Shown here piece after piece: positions 7,912 through 17,786 of a stretch of DNA of 64,000 nt. The notes beneath the pieces were generated by a model that saw only the letters and a list, made by a program, of their open reading frames with translations, was not told the DNA's origin and made no database searches. The translations under genes were made by a program, and so were the position numbers. Each line of letters begins with the position of its first letter. Positions within the stretch are counted from its first letter, which is position 1. The stretch is from Alteromonadaceae bacterium. Its GTDB lineage: Bacteria; Pseudomonadota; Gammaproteobacteria; Enterobacterales; Alteromonadaceae. The stretch is from assembly GCA_014872785.1 (NCBI GenBank), contig WKFJ01000045.1, positions 1-64,000 of the forward strand, read 5' to 3'.

Positions 7912-8987
7912 TGAAACTCCATCACATCCAATACTCGACCGAACGCATCTTTCTTTTGCGAAATCTTCTCGTCTAAGTCCAATGCAATTAAAAAGTCGTC
8001 AGAAGCTCCTAACAAGGTCAATTCAAACTCACCAACGCTACCAGTTAAATTCAGTAGCGAAACCGACGAAACCATTTCCAGAGAGTTGAAAAAGTTTATC
8101 AATTCAACATAGGCTTCGATTGAATTCATATTCATTATTTTCAAAGTAAGCTGGCTTCGATTGTTTAAGCTGCTAGACTGCGTGGCGTATAGTCCCGCTA
8201 AATGATCAGCCAACATTTGACTAAACCGAGTAAGAATATTTTCTTTGGTATCAGAGAATAAAATGCCCTGTTGACCTAACTCATCTTGAATAAACTGCCA
8301 ATCTAGTTGCCATTTTTCACTTGCCGAATCTTCCTTGGTTTGTGGATCAACAATGTCACTTGTAGATGGGTACAGTCGCGCCGAAATAATAAATTCAGTG
8401 GCATACCTATCGCTTGCCTGACGCATCACCTCGTCAAACCTCCCCCATACGTCGAATACACTAAGTTGCGCGGCTTCTTGCAAATCCATCAGAGGAAAGA
8501 TAACGGGTATGCCACGCTGGTTGGCTTGTTCTAAGACAATACTGTTTTCTTCAATAGCATCGTTAGCTGAAACGATGAATCGCTTACCTTCTGTTGGCTG
8601 AGTTGCAAGCCAGACAAGCGTTGAAGGTCTGCGCTTTCCCCATACAGGAAAGCCCGCTTGTGAAACCATTTGATTGATTTTATCCGCATCAAAGTCACAT
8701 AGCATCGCGACGCCTTCTTGCGCCGATTCAAATCGATAGGCAATAATAAAATCACGAGCATTGCGTAAACTCTGCCTAATATCGGAATGCTTCAGTACTT
8801 CAGCGCCACCTGTAACCTTCTGTAAAACCTGACGCATTGAACGAGAAAAACCTCGTGTTTGCGAACGGACACTCTGATCCTCCAGTTTGACTCTGGTCTC
8901 ATACAGATTCTCCACCACATCAGCACTAGCAATGCTAGATAATAGAATAAGAATCATGGAATAAATTGTTAGTACTACAAACCGCAC
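7902..8987 (-). CDS. DUF2066 domain-containing secreted protein
   Basis: This 361-residue protein is of the DUF2066 family, commonly found beside hda in gammaproteobacteria. I place the start at a GTG (8987) because GGAG lies about 9 nt upstream and the resulting N terminus (VRFVVLTIYSMILILLSSIASA) is a signal peptide. A GTG at 9020 would add 11 residues without a good ribosome binding site. The mature part is probably periplasmic or membrane-associated. No catalytic motif is visible and the function is unknown. Confidence 0.82.
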   Translation of the reverse strand: MRFVVLTIYSMILILLSSIASADVVENLYETRVKLEDQSVRSQTRGFSRSMRQVLQKVTGGAEVLKHSDIRQSLRNARDFIIAYRFESAQEGVAMLCDFDADKINQMVSQAGFPVWGKRRPSTLVWLATQPTEGKRFIVSANDAIEENSIVLEQANQRGIPVIFPLMDLQEAAQLSVFDVWGRFDEVMRQASDRYATEFIISARLYPSTSDIVDPQTKEDSASEKWQLDWQFIQDELGQQGILFSDTKENILTRFSQMLADHLAGLYATQSSSLNNRSQLTLKIMNMNSIEAYVELINFFNSLEMVSSVSLLNLTGSVGEFELTLLGASDDFLIALDLDEKISQKKDAFGRVLDVMEFQWK

Positions 8988-9171
8988 CAATAATACTCCA
9001 AGGGTAAAGGTGACTGTCACAGCTCATTGTTTTTAGATGGCTGCTCAAATTAGTGGATATTTTAACGATTGCCCACCAAAGATCATCTCTTGTTTTAAGC
9101 AAAAAGTATTGTTTGCTCATTTGCTAGGCGTTCAATTGCAACAAACTGTATAAAGTTTGGCACTAAATTGC

Positions 9172-9177
9172 TATCAT
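9172..9177 (+). promoter_or_regulatory. Probable -10 box of purM promoter
   Basis: TATCAT within GCTATCATGCGCC, 38 bp before the TTG start of purM. No convincing -35 box was found. The same GCTAT-N-T form occurs ahead of other genes in the window (for example 30593-30598 and 63040-63045). Confidence 0.35.
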
Positions 9178-9215
9178 GCGCCGCATTCTATATATTTGGC
9201 CTGAAGACTGAACAA

Positions 9216-10250
9216 TTGACTAAAGAATCATTGACCTACAAAGACGCTGGCGTTGACATTGACGCGGGCAACCAACTTGTTGATCGTATTAAATCTGTTG
9301 CTAAAAAAACGAGCCGTCCTGAAGTACAAGGTGGTTTGGGTGGATTTGGTGCACTGTGCTCAATACCAGAAAAGTACAAAAACCCTTTATTGGTGTCTGG
9401 CACTGACGGCGTAGGCACAAAATTAAGACTCGCTATGGATCTCAATAAGCATGATTCTGTCGGCATAGATTTGGTCGCTATGTGCGTAAACGACTTGATT
9501 GTTCAAGGTGCAGAACCACTTTTCTTCTTAGATTATTATGCAACTGGAAAGCTCAATGTTGATGTTGCCGCGGATGTAGTTACTGGCATTGGTGAAGGTT
9601 GTGAACAAGCAGGTTGTGCACTTATCGGTGGCGAAACAGCTGAAATGCCTGGGATGTATCACGGTGATGATTATGACATTGCTGGTTTTTGTGTAGGTGT
9701 GGTTGAAAGAGATGCTGTTATTGATGGCACCGGACTCCAAGAAGGCGACGCTATTATTGCACTTGGCTCAAGTGGCCCACACAGTAATGGTTACTCACTA
9801 GTACGTAAAATTTTAGAAGTATCAGGTATCGAACCTACAGAAATGTTGCAAGACAAATCAATTGCTGATCACTTGCTAACCCCAACAAAAATATACGTCA
9901 AATCAGTACTAAAATTAATTGAACAGCACAAAGTGAAAGCTATTTCTCATATTACTGGTGGCGGCTTTTGGGAGAACATTCCAAGGGTGTTACCGGACAA
10001 TTTCAAAGCAGAAATAGATGGCACTAGCTGGCAGTGGCCAGTTATCTTCAACTGGTTGCAAGAACAAGGCAATGTCGCCGAACACGAGATGTACAGAACT
10101 TTTAACTGTGGTGTCGGCCTAGTTCTTGTGGTTGATGCGTCAGTTGCTGAATCAGCTGTCAATGTGCTCAAAGATGCCGGTGAAAATGCTTGGTTAATCG
10201 GGAACATCAGCGCCAGAGACGGCTCTGAAGAACAAGTTAAGTTCAAATAA
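9216..10250 (+). CDS. purM: Phosphoribosylformylglycinamidine cyclo-ligase (AIR synthetase)
   Basis: PurM catalyses the ATP-dependent ring closure of FGAM to AIR, the fifth step of purine synthesis. The N-terminal [15 protein letters not shown], the GTDGVGTKL segment and [11 protein letters not shown] are PurM hallmarks. No in-frame ATG precedes the conserved region. A TTG at 9216 gives [12 protein letters not shown], matching the usual PurM N terminus, and a 344-residue protein (E. coli has 345). An earlier TTG at 9168 would overlap the likely -10 box and add foreign residues. purN follows after 3 bp. No uraA/upp lies between hda and purM, unlike E. coli. Confidence 0.95.
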   Translation: MTKESLTYKDAGVDIDAGNQLVDRIKSVAKKTSRPEVQGGLGGFGALCSIPEKYKNPLLVSGTDGVGTKLRLAMDLNKHDSVGIDLVAMCVNDLIVQGAEPLFFLDYYATGKLNVDVAADVVTGIGEGCEQAGCALIGGETAEMPGMYHGDDYDIAGFCVGVVERDAVIDGTGLQEGDAIIALGSSGPHSNGYSLVRKILEVSGIEPTEMLQDKSIADHLLTPTKIYVKSVLKLIEQHKVKAISHITGGGFWENIPRVLPDNFKAEIDGTSWQWPVIFNWLQEQGNVAEHEMYRTFNCGVGLVLVVDASVAESAVNVLKDAGENAWLIGNISARDGSEEQVKFK

Positions 10251-10253
10251 GCA

Positions 10254-10907
10254 ATGAATCGTAAACCGCGTATCGTTGTTCTCATTTCGGGCAGCGGCTC
10301 AAACTTGCAAGCGATAATGGATGCGTGTGCGAGTGAGCAGATTGAAGGTTCAGTGGTGGGCGTCATTTCTAATAAAGCCGATGCCTACGGTTTAACTCGT
10401 GCCGGGAATGCCGGCATAGAGACTAAGACATTGAGCCATAAGGCCTTTTCTTCTCGAGAGGAGTTTGACGCACAACTGGCAGAAGAAGTCGATGCATTTG
10501 ACCCCGACTACATAGTGTTAGCGGGTTTTATGCGTATATTGACAGACCAGTTTGTACAGCGATACTTGGGCAAAATGGTTAATATTCACCCCTCACTACT
10601 TCCCAAATACAAGGGTCTTCATACACATCAACGGGCAATCGATGCTGGTGATTCAACACACGGTGCTTCAGTCCATTTTGTGACGCCAGCCCTCGATGAT
10701 GGACCTGTATTGGTGCAAGGTGCAGTTTCGATTGACGCCGATGACGATGCGGACAGTTTGCAGCACAAAGTACACAAAATTGAACACATTATTTATCCAG
10801 TTGCTATGCAATGGTTGTGTTCAGGTAAGGTTAAAATGGCAAACGGTAGGGTTTATTTAAATAACGAACTCTTACCGATTGAAGGGAAAATGTATGACGT
10901 CAACTAA
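10254..10907 (+). CDS. purN: Phosphoribosylglycinamide formyltransferase (GART)
   Basis: PurN transfers a formyl group from 10-formyl-THF to GAR in purine synthesis. Visible hallmarks are the N-terminal VVLISGSGSNLQAI phosphate-binding loop, the catalytic region VNIHPSLLPKYKGLHTHQRAI (Asn-x-His) and HGASVHFVTPALDDGP with the catalytic Asp. The length (217 aa) is normal. It follows purM by 3 bp and overlaps the downstream DUF3108 gene by 14 bp, so the three form an operon. Confidence 0.95.
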   Translation: MNRKPRIVVLISGSGSNLQAIMDACASEQIEGSVVGVISNKADAYGLTRAGNAGIETKTLSHKAFSSREEFDAQLAEEVDAFDPDYIVLAGFMRILTDQFVQRYLGKMVNIHPSLLPKYKGLHTHQRAIDAGDSTHGASVHFVTPALDDGPVLVQGAVSIDADDDADSLQHKVHKIEHIIYPVAMQWLCSGKVKMANGRVYLNNELLPIEGKMYDVN

Positions 10908-11601
10908 GCCGTCTCACTTTATACTGGCATTGATGCTCTTGCTGCTTTTAGCACCGGCAGCAGCAACAGTTAAACCATTTGAAGCTAAATACAAAGCCTT
11001 TCGAGGCGGGAAAAACATCGGCGAAGCACACTATCGATTGACTGAAAATGGAAACAGTCAATACAAATTGTTTTACAAAAGCGACCTATCTTTATTTGTG
11101 TTTAGTGATAAACGTGAAGAAACAAGTATCTTCACCCTAGATGCTAACGATGTAATCTCTCCTGTGACATACCGCTATCGACGCAGTGGTTTTGGAAAAA
11201 GCAAGGAGTTAGATCTGCGCTTTGACGATGACAAAAGACAAATAAGTTTTGCCAAAGGGGATCCAATCACCTGGAACAATGAATGGGATAACCAACTCTA
11301 CCGACTAGACCTGCAGTTAAAACTTAAAACAGGTATGAAAAAAGCGGAATACGATTTAATCAACTACCGTGGACAGAAAAAAACCTATGCGTTCGAGGTG
11401 ATCGCAGAAGAAATGCTCACCTTACCCTATGGACAAATTTCTGCTATCAAAGTGAAAACAATTCGCAATAACAAGAAACGCGAGACGTATTCTTGGTTTG
11501 CTCCAGACCTTGATTATGTTTTGGTAAGACTGCGTCAATTCAAAGATGGCAAAGAACAGGGTGACATCCAGTTAAAATCCTTCGAGCTAACCGCTAAATA
11601 A
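10894..11601 (+). CDS. DUF3108 domain-containing secreted protein
   Basis: The 235-residue protein has a signal peptide (MTSTKPSHFILALMLLLLLAPAAA) and a beta-rich mature part typical of DUF3108 (FEAKYKAFRGGKNIGEAHYRL near the start, repeated YRLDLQLKLK-type strands). It is probably periplasmic or lies at the outer-membrane inner face. ATG 10894 is chosen because GAAGGG sits 7 nt upstream; the frame extends back to 10879 inside purN. DUF3108 genes frequently follow purN in this lineage. The function is not established. Confidence 0.85.
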   Translation: MTSTKPSHFILALMLLLLLAPAAATVKPFEAKYKAFRGGKNIGEAHYRLTENGNSQYKLFYKSDLSLFVFSDKREETSIFTLDANDVISPVTYRYRRSGFGKSKELDLRFDDDKRQISFAKGDPITWNNEWDNQLYRLDLQLKLKTGMKKAEYDLINYRGQKKTYAFEVIAEEMLTLPYGQISAIKVKTIRNNKKRETYSWFAPDLDYVLVRLRQFKDGKEQGDIQLKSFELTAK

Positions 11602-11618
11602 TAGCCAGTGGCGTACAT

Positions 11619-12395
11619 TTAGGTTTGCACCACTAACTCCCCCTCTTTGAATAAAACGAACGATCCACTTTCCATTTTGTTCCATGTCTCATCCTGAGTA
11701 AGTGGTTCTGTCGCTACAACAGTCACTATATCATTGGGTGTGGTTTCCTTCTGAAAATCAATGATCCAGTCCGAATCAATGAGCGTGGCTTTCCCAAACG
11801 GCGCCCGTCGAGTAATCCAGTGTAATTTACTTGTGCAAAAGGCGAGAACGTATACTCCGTCAGACAGCAACATATTAAAAACACCAAAGCTCTTGAGTTG
11901 CTTCGCCAAAGAGGCGATGTACCGAAATACGCTCAACATATTTTTAGGGCGCTGCGGATACTTCTCTTTTACTTTGTCGAGGATCCAACAAAAGGCTAGC
12001 TCGCTGTCGGTATTACCTACTGGCAAATGCATATTTGTTTTTAGAGCGCGTTTGTATTTACTCAATTGACCGTTGTGTGCATAAGTCCAATGCCTCCCCC
12101 ACATCTCTCTGATAAAAGGGTGTGTATTTTCTAAGGAGATCCCACCTCTGTTAGCTTGTCTTATATGGCTGATCACAGACTTTGATTTTATGGGGTACGA
12201 CTTAACTAATTTTGCTATTTCCGATTCACAACTAGGTAATGGGTCTTTGAAGCTTCGACAGCCTTTACCTTCGTAAAAAGTGATGCCCCAGCCATCTTTG
12301 TGCGGCCCTGTGCGCCCGCCTCTTTCTAATAAACCAGCGAAACTAAAGCAGATATCTGTTGGAACGTTTGCAGACATTCCTAACAATTCACACAT
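11619..12395 (-). CDS. Class II glutamine amidotransferase (YafJ-like)
   Basis: The 258-residue Ntn-type glutaminase domain starts at MCELLGMSANVP, so Cys2 becomes the N-terminal nucleophile after Met removal. Other family marks are GWGITFYEG, SHIRQANRGG and THPF-x-REMWGRHWTYAHNGQ (oxyanion Asn-Gly). A GGGGT ribosome binding site precedes ATG 12395; upstream in-frame extension would bury the catalytic Cys and is rejected. No synthase partner domain is attached, so the acceptor is unknown. It converges with DUF3108 (17 bp gap, no terminator seen). Confidence 0.88.
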   Translation of the reverse strand: MCELLGMSANVPTDICFSFAGLLERGGRTGPHKDGWGITFYEGKGCRSFKDPLPSCESEIAKLVKSYPIKSKSVISHIRQANRGGISLENTHPFIREMWGRHWTYAHNGQLSKYKRALKTNMHLPVGNTDSELAFCWILDKVKEKYPQRPKNMLSVFRYIASLAKQLKSFGVFNMLLSDGVYVLAFCTSKLHWITRRAPFGKATLIDSDWIIDFQKETTPNDIVTVVATEPLTQDETWNKMESGSFVLFKEGELVVQT

Positions 12396-12526
12396 TATTA
12401 CCCCAAATTGCGGTTTGTAGATGGCACTATTGCGCCAAAATCCCACATCTGAGTCAATATCAAAAATGCGAAAACCTTTTTAACGAGTCTTTTTTGAGCA
12501 AACGCAGAAACTTCTTTTGATATTTT

Positions 12527-12544
12527 TTCAAACACCCGTTTGAA
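12527..12544. promoter_or_regulatory. PsrA/FadR-type operator upstream of fadE
   Basis: Perfect inverted repeat TTCAAAC-ACCC-GTTTGAA, 91 bp before the fadE start. It resembles the PsrA (TetR-family fatty-acid regulator) box with half-sites CAAAC/GTTTG and a 4-bp centre. A TATAAA -10-like box lies at 12560-12565, so a bound repressor would cover the -35 region. A psrA gene is present in this window (29767-30423). Confidence 0.65.
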
Positions 12545-12635
12545 TTTTTGCAAAATTGTTATAAATTAAACATATCGTTAACTTAATGTTGATTGTCTTA
12601 AAGACCCATCTGAATCAATCAACAGTGGAGAAAAT

Positions 12636-15098
12636 ATGACTAGCATTCTTTGGTTTGCCGCAATCGTGGCAGTACTGGCTACATGTAGTTATTTGAGAAT
12701 CAAACTGTTTCATAGCACAGCTGCGGCTGCTGCAGTTATGGCAGCGGGCACGTTTTTTGGCCCGATTGGCTTTATTAGTTGGGCGATATTCCTCGCATTA
12801 GCTTTACCACTAAACATCGTATCTATCAGGCAAAATTTCTTAACTGCGCCTATTTTCAAGGTGTATAAGAAAATCATGCCTGAAATGTCAAAAACGGAAC
12901 AAGACGCGATCGACGCCGGCACGGTCTGGTGGGACGGTGACATCTTCAGTGGTAACCCTGATTGGGAGTCCCTGCACCAAGTGTCTCCTGGTCGTCTTTC
13001 TCCAGAAGAACAAGCATTTATGGACGGTCCGGTAGAGACAGTTTGTGCCATGGTCGATGAATGGCAAATTAACCATGAATTATCGGATTTACCACCAGAA
13101 ATATGGCAGTACTTAAAAGACAATAAATTCTTCGCCATGATCATCAAAAAAGAGTTTGGTGGTTTAGAGTTTTCTGCATATGCGCAATCACGGGTGCTAC
13201 AAAAACTGGCGGGCGTGAGCTCTGTATTATCTAGTACTGTGGGTGTACCTAACTCTTTGGGGCCAGGTGAACTTCTTCAACACTACGGCACTGAAGCTCA
13301 AAAACAACAATATCTACCAAATCTCGCCATCGGCAAAGAAATTCCATGTTTTGCCCTCACCAGTCCAGAAGCCGGCTCTGATGCAGGAGCAATTCCAGAT
13401 CAAGGCATTGTCTGTAAGGGCGAGTGGGAAGGTAAAGAAGTTCTAGGGATGCGTTTAACCTTCAACAAGCGCTATATTACGCTGGCTCCAGTGGCAACAG
13501 TAGTAGGGTTGGCCTTCAAACTGTATGACCCGGATCAATTGATGGGCGATGAAAAAGAGTTGGGCATTACCTGTGCTCTCATTCCTTCGAACACAAAAGG
13601 CTTGGACATCGGGAATAGACACTTCCCACTAAACGTCCCTTTCCAAAACGGACCAATCAGAGGTGAGGATATCTTCGTACCGCTAGACTTTATTATTGGC
13701 GGTCCAGAAATGGCAGGCCAAGGCTGGCGCATGTTAGTCGAATGTTTATCGGTTGGTCGTTGCATTACTTTGCCTTCCACTTCTGCTGGCGGTGTAAAAA
13801 CTATCGCTCTTGCAACGGGTGCTTATTCTCGTATTCGCCGCCAGTTCAAACTACCTATAGGTAAAATGGAAGGCATCGAAGAGATGCTCGGCACCATTGG
13901 CGGCAATGCATATTTGATGGATGCGGTAACTCGCATGTCAACTCGTGCTGTTGACCTAGGTGAAAAACCGTCAGTTATTTCCGCGATTTGTAAGTATCAT
14001 TTAACTGAAAAAATGCGTAAATGCGTCAACGATGCAATGGATGTGCACGGTGGTAAAGGCGTAATGCTCGGTCCAAATAACTACTTAGGTAGAGGTTACC
14101 AAGGTGCGCCAATTGCTATTACCGTTGAAGGCGCCAATATTTTAACGAGAAATATGATGATCTACGGCCAAGGCGCGATGCGTTGCCACCCGTTTGTGCT
14201 TGAAGAGCTCAAAGCTGCGGGAATGGCAGATAAAGACGCCGCTCTAGAAGCCTTCGACAGTGCCCTGTTCGGTCATATTGGTTTTGCTATCAGCAACATC
14301 GTGCGAAGCAAATGGTTAGGGTTAACAGGAGCGCGATTTGCCAGTACGCCGTTCAACGACGAAACCAAACGTTACTACCAAGGCGTATCGGCATTTAGTG
14401 CTAACCTTGCCATGTTATCTGACTTGTGCATGGCATTGCTGGGTGGTGACCTTAAGCGCAAAGAACGCATTTCTGCTCGTTTGGGAGACATTCTGAGCTA
14501 CGCATATCTGGGTTCGGCAGTACTTAAGCGATACGATGACGATGGTCGCTTACAAGATGACTTACCTTTTATGCATTGGGCAATGCAAGACACCCTCTAT
14601 AATGCTGAAAATGCGTTAATTGATCTACTGGACAACTTCCCTAGCCCGGTATTAGGTAAAGTATTGAAAGTGATGATTATGCCATTCGGTAGAAAGCACA
14701 AGAAACCATCTGATAAGTTGGATCATAAGATTGCTCAAATCCTACAAACACCCAGTCAGACACGCACCCGTCTTGGTCATGGACAGTTTGTTACTCGAGT
14801 TGGCGATAACCAACTAGGGCTTCTGGAGCAAACGCTTAAAGACATCATTACCGTAGAACCTATTTTCGACAGGGTTTGCAGCAAACTGGGTGAAAAACTG
14901 CCGTTTACGCAATTAAATAAAGTCGCTGACAAAGGCCTTGAAGCAGGTGTAGTAAATGAACAAGAAGCTGAATTGTTGCGCCGCGTCGAAGTACAGAGAT
15001 TACAAGTAATCAATGTTGACGATTTCACCAATGATGAACTTCGTTTAGGGCAAAGCAGTCACAGTGAAGCGCAAACGAAAACGGTGAAAGCCGCATAA
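12636..15098 (+). CDS. fadE: Acyl-CoA dehydrogenase FadE
   Basis: FadE performs the first oxidation step of fatty-acid beta-oxidation (acyl-CoA to 2-enoyl-CoA, FAD-dependent). The 820-residue length is that of the large FadE class with an N-terminal membrane part (two hydrophobic segments, residues 1-50) and a C-terminal DUF1974 extension. Acyl-CoA dehydrogenase features include [14 protein letters not shown] (FAD/substrate region), [24 protein letters not shown] and the [15 protein letters not shown] stretch. The start follows a GGAG box (GTGGAGAAAAT). Expression is probably repressed by PsrA through the operator at 12527-12544. Confidence 0.95.
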   Translation: MTSILWFAAIVAVLATCSYLRIKLFHSTAAAAAVMAAGTFFGPIGFISWAIFLALALPLNIVSIRQNFLTAPIFKVYKKIMPEMSKTEQDAIDAGTVWWDGDIFSGNPDWESLHQVSPGRLSPEEQAFMDGPVETVCAMVDEWQINHELSDLPPEIWQYLKDNKFFAMIIKKEFGGLEFSAYAQSRVLQKLAGVSSVLSSTVGVPNSLGPGELLQHYGTEAQKQQYLPNLAIGKEIPCFALTSPEAGSDAGAIPDQGIVCKGEWEGKEVLGMRLTFNKRYITLAPVATVVGLAFKLYDPDQLMGDEKELGITCALIPSNTKGLDIGNRHFPLNVPFQNGPIRGEDIFVPLDFIIGGPEMAGQGWRMLVECLSVGRCITLPSTSAGGVKTIALATGAYSRIRRQFKLPIGKMEGIEEMLGTIGGNAYLMDAVTRMSTRAVDLGEKPSVISAICKYHLTEKMRKCVNDAMDVHGGKGVMLGPNNYLGRGYQGAPIAITVEGANILTRNMMIYGQGAMRCHPFVLEELKAAGMADKDAALEAFDSALFGHIGFAISNIVRSKWLGLTGARFASTPFNDETKRYYQGVSAFSANLAMLSDLCMALLGGDLKRKERISARLGDILSYAYLGSAVLKRYDDDGRLQDDLPFMHWAMQDTLYNAENALIDLLDNFPSPVLGKVLKVMIMPFGRKHKKPSDKLDHKIAQILQTPSQTRTRLGHGQFVTRVGDNQLGLLEQTLKDIITVEPIFDRVCSKLGEKLPFTQLNKVADKGLEAGVVNEQEAELLRRVEVQRLQVINVDDFTNDELRLGQSSHSEAQTKTVKAA

Positions 15099-15105
15099 TC
15101 TACAC

Positions 15106-15136
15106 AAAGGGGGAAGGCTTCACTTCTCCCTTTATC
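15106..15136 (+). terminator. Likely terminator after fadE
   Basis: Stem AAAGGGGGAAG / CTTCTCCCTTT (11 pairs, one G-T) with a 6-nt loop, followed by a short TTTATCT tract, 8 bp after the fadE stop. Confidence 0.55.
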
Positions 15137-15210
15137 TCAAGTACTTAATTCTCCTCAATTAATAACGTATTTATTACCCGCATTGGTATCTTTTCTCGCA
15201 AAATTCTGAC

Positions 15211-15216
15211 TATAAT
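15211..15216 (+). promoter_or_regulatory. Consensus -10 box TATAAT for the response-regulator gene
   Basis: TATAAT within CTGACTATAATC, 74 bp before the ATG at 15290. A convincing -35 box at 16-18 bp was not found. Confidence 0.35.
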
Positions 15217-15289
15217 CTTCTACTACCAACGAAATGCTAACAACAAAGCAAAAGATAATGTCGTTTTGTGAGGTAATAGTGACCCGCCT

Positions 15290-17110
15290 ATGAGTACTGG
15301 CAATCCTAACGAAAATAAAGAATTCGCGAATATCCTAGTAGTCGATGACGATCCCATCAGCATGGCGACTATTTGTCATGGGCTAGAAGACTATGGTCAT
15401 TCCATTTTGATGGCCGTCAATGGCCAATCGGCGCTTGAAATGGCAATTACTCATCAACCTGATGTCATTTTGTTGGACATCAATATGCCTGACATATCGG
15501 GGATTGACGTTTGTAAAAAAATTAAAGCAAACAAAGCAATCAGTAAGACCCCTATTATTTTCCTGACTGCCAGTAAAACCGATTGCACTCATGCTTTTGA
15601 TGTTGGCGGTGTCGATTACATTCTCAAGCCTTGCAACAACAAAGAAGTACTCTCAAGAGTAAATGTACACGCCAGTAATTCGAAATTAATGCAAGACCTA
15701 GCAAGGTCAAATAAGGCGTTGGAAGCCCTGACTAATTCTCTGGAAGAGAAAGTGACGGAACGTACCAAGGCACTTTACGAGAGTAACGAAAACCTCAAGG
15801 CACAAATTGCCGAAACGCAGCGATTACAACAACAATTGGAAATGCTGCACAAATACGACGTTAACACACGCATGCTGAATCGTTTATCGATGGAAGAGCA
15901 TCTTGAAGTCAAATTGCTAGAAGCACAGATGCTGCCCGAGCACCCCCTTTACTACATGACTATCGATGTAGATCGTTTCCAATTGGTAAATGAAAGTTTT
16001 GGGCATCAAGTGGGTGATCAACTATTGGGTGAACTAGCGCAAATTATTAAATCTACTGAATCGGAAGAAGACGTTGCAGCGCGCATGGGCGGTGATGAAT
16101 TTTCAATGATTTTTTCACAGCCCAATATCGACAAAGCGCAGCAAAAAGCGCGCTCGTTGCAGCAGAAAATCAAAAATACTCGATTTGCTTGGAACGGCAG
16201 CAACATTCAAATTGATATCAGTATGGGACTGGTGGCACTGACCGCTGAGTTTCAGGATGCGAATCATATTATGAGTGCAGCTGAACGACTGTGCTTTGAG
16301 TCAAAATTAAAAGGTGGTGGAGAGCTACTGACCTACTCTACTGCCAAAGAATACGCTTCGGACAATGAACAAGAATTAAGTTGGGTTGCCATTATTCAAA
16401 ATGCGCTAGACAACGACAAATTTGAACTACATGTTCAAGGTATTTATCCACTGTCAGGTGATAAACCACAAATATTCGAAGTGTTGTTACGCATGCAAAG
16501 CGACGATGGCGCACTTATCTCTCCAAACGAGTTTATTCCCATCGCTGAGCGCTACCACTTAATTACCGATATTGACAAATGGGTATTGGCTCGCGCCTGT
16601 CAGCTGTTAAAGCAAAACAACGATTCAGAATTGCAGCTCGCAATTAATGTTTCAGGTGAGTCTCTGCATAGGCAAAGCTTCTTGGAATACGCACTCGCGA
16701 CGATTAGCCACTACGGCGTAAAGGGTTCACGCATCTGTTTTGAAATTACCGAAACGTCAGCAATGGCACACATCGAAGAAACCAGAAATTTTGTTTCTGA
16801 GCTTTCAGCTTTAGGATGTGAATTTGCCTTGGACGACTTCGGTACAGGTACATCATCCTATGGCTTCTTAAGAGAATTGGCGATTCAGTACGTAAAAATT
16901 GACGGTAGTTTTATTCAGCACATTGAAAACGAACAAATTAGTCGCATGATGGTTGAGTCTATTTACGCAATTGCTAAAGAAAAACAAATCAAAGTGGTTG
17001 CAGAAGCCGTAGAAACCGAAGCTGTACTTGAGAACTTGAAGAGCATCAATCTCGATTACGCACAGGGCTTTTACCTACAAGCGCCGGAACCCATTTCTAC
17101 ACTCTTTTAA
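15290..17110 (+). CDS. Response regulator with GGDEF and EAL domains
   Basis: The 606-residue protein is predicted to make and/or degrade c-di-GMP under phosphorelay control. The receiver domain (about 13-130) has phospho-acceptor Asp63 (LLDINMP). A coiled coil (about 133-188) follows. The GGDEF domain (about 190-350) has an intact GGDEF motif at 267-271. The EAL domain (about 370-600) has EVL instead of EAL at 397-399 but keeps Glu397, the NVS Asn, DDFGTG at 515-520, the KIDGSF Lys and EAVET. Synthesis looks possible; hydrolysis is likely but unproven given EVL. A PilZ protein gene follows 42 bp downstream. Confidence 0.92.
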   Translation: MSTGNPNENKEFANILVVDDDPISMATICHGLEDYGHSILMAVNGQSALEMAITHQPDVILLDINMPDISGIDVCKKIKANKAISKTPIIFLTASKTDCTHAFDVGGVDYILKPCNNKEVLSRVNVHASNSKLMQDLARSNKALEALTNSLEEKVTERTKALYESNENLKAQIAETQRLQQQLEMLHKYDVNTRMLNRLSMEEHLEVKLLEAQMLPEHPLYYMTIDVDRFQLVNESFGHQVGDQLLGELAQIIKSTESEEDVAARMGGDEFSMIFSQPNIDKAQQKARSLQQKIKNTRFAWNGSNIQIDISMGLVALTAEFQDANHIMSAAERLCFESKLKGGGELLTYSTAKEYASDNEQELSWVAIIQNALDNDKFELHVQGIYPLSGDKPQIFEVLLRMQSDDGALISPNEFIPIAERYHLITDIDKWVLARACQLLKQNNDSELQLAINVSGESLHRQSFLEYALATISHYGVKGSRICFEITETSAMAHIEETRNFVSELSALGCEFALDDFGTGTSSYGFLRELAIQYVKIDGSFIQHIENEQISRMMVESIYAIAKEKQIKVVAEAVETEAVLENLKSINLDYAQGFYLQAPEPISTLF

Positions 17111-17152
17111 GGGGGCTGTTTTTATAGCCCTCACTCGACATGTTAGGTTGTT

Positions 17153-17746
17153 ATGCAAAGCGATTCGGTTGAAGCCAAACAAAAATTGTACAATGAGTTT
17201 TTTACGATTAAGCATAAGTTACATGTGAATGTAAAAATAATGGCCGACGATTTTACAGTGCCTTATAACGATGCACTTGTTGCAGCAATGCCCTACCCAT
17301 TTAGAATGGCATCAGAGATGTCAGAGCTGGAAGCCAAAGCGCTACGTCCTTTGCGCACGTTGGGCGAACACGCTAAAGAATTGCTCAATTACTTAAATCA
17401 ACAATCTAAGAAAATTGATTTAATGATGTCCTACATTTTGCAACAGCAAGATGACCCACAAGAAAGATTGATTTCAACCGAGTTTGGAGGTGGCGGAATC
17501 TCAGTTGCTTCCGAAGAACCCCTGGTTGTAGGCAATATATGTCAATTAAAGATATTCATTGAAGAAGAAGCCAGCGCTGTATTTTGTTTTGGCGAAATAA
17601 TTAGTTGTAACCAAACACAAGATGGCTATCATTCTGCCATCGTATTTTCCAGCATCACAGAACAAGACCAGGAACTTCTGGTAAGATCGAGTCTGCATTT
17701 ACAAACCAAACAATTGAAAAAGCAACATCAGGGATCCACTGATTAG
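17153..17746 (+). CDS. PilZ domain-like protein
   Basis: The 197-residue cytoplasmic protein has an alpha-helical N-terminal half (about 1-100) and a C-terminal beta-rich PilZ-like domain (about 105-190). The loop QERLISTEFGGGGIS occupies the position of the PilZ (D/N)xSxxG motif, but the canonical RxxxR and DxSxxG residues are not cleanly present, so c-di-GMP binding is uncertain. It lies between the GGDEF-EAL regulator and mfd, which suggests a c-di-GMP effector partner of the regulator. Genes of this type upstream of mfd are familiar in Alteromonadales. Confidence 0.7.
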   Translation: MQSDSVEAKQKLYNEFFTIKHKLHVNVKIMADDFTVPYNDALVAAMPYPFRMASEMSELEAKALRPLRTLGEHAKELLNYLNQQSKKIDLMMSYILQQQDDPQERLISTEFGGGGISVASEEPLVVGNICQLKIFIEEEASAVFCFGEIISCNQTQDGYHSAIVFSSITEQDQELLVRSSLHLQTKQLKKQHQGSTD

Positions 17747-17786
17747 TTTTGGACGTAACTCGACCTATTTGTATTAAACAAACACA

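Noticed and set aside
12710-13147. Long opposite-strand ORFs within fadE and other genes
   Set aside because: They are shadows of well-supported genes, with no ribosome binding site or recognisable domain.
17111-17152. Stem-loop GGGGCT/AGCCCT after the GGDEF-EAL gene as a terminator
   Set aside because: The T-run is in the loop rather than after the stem, so termination is doubtful.
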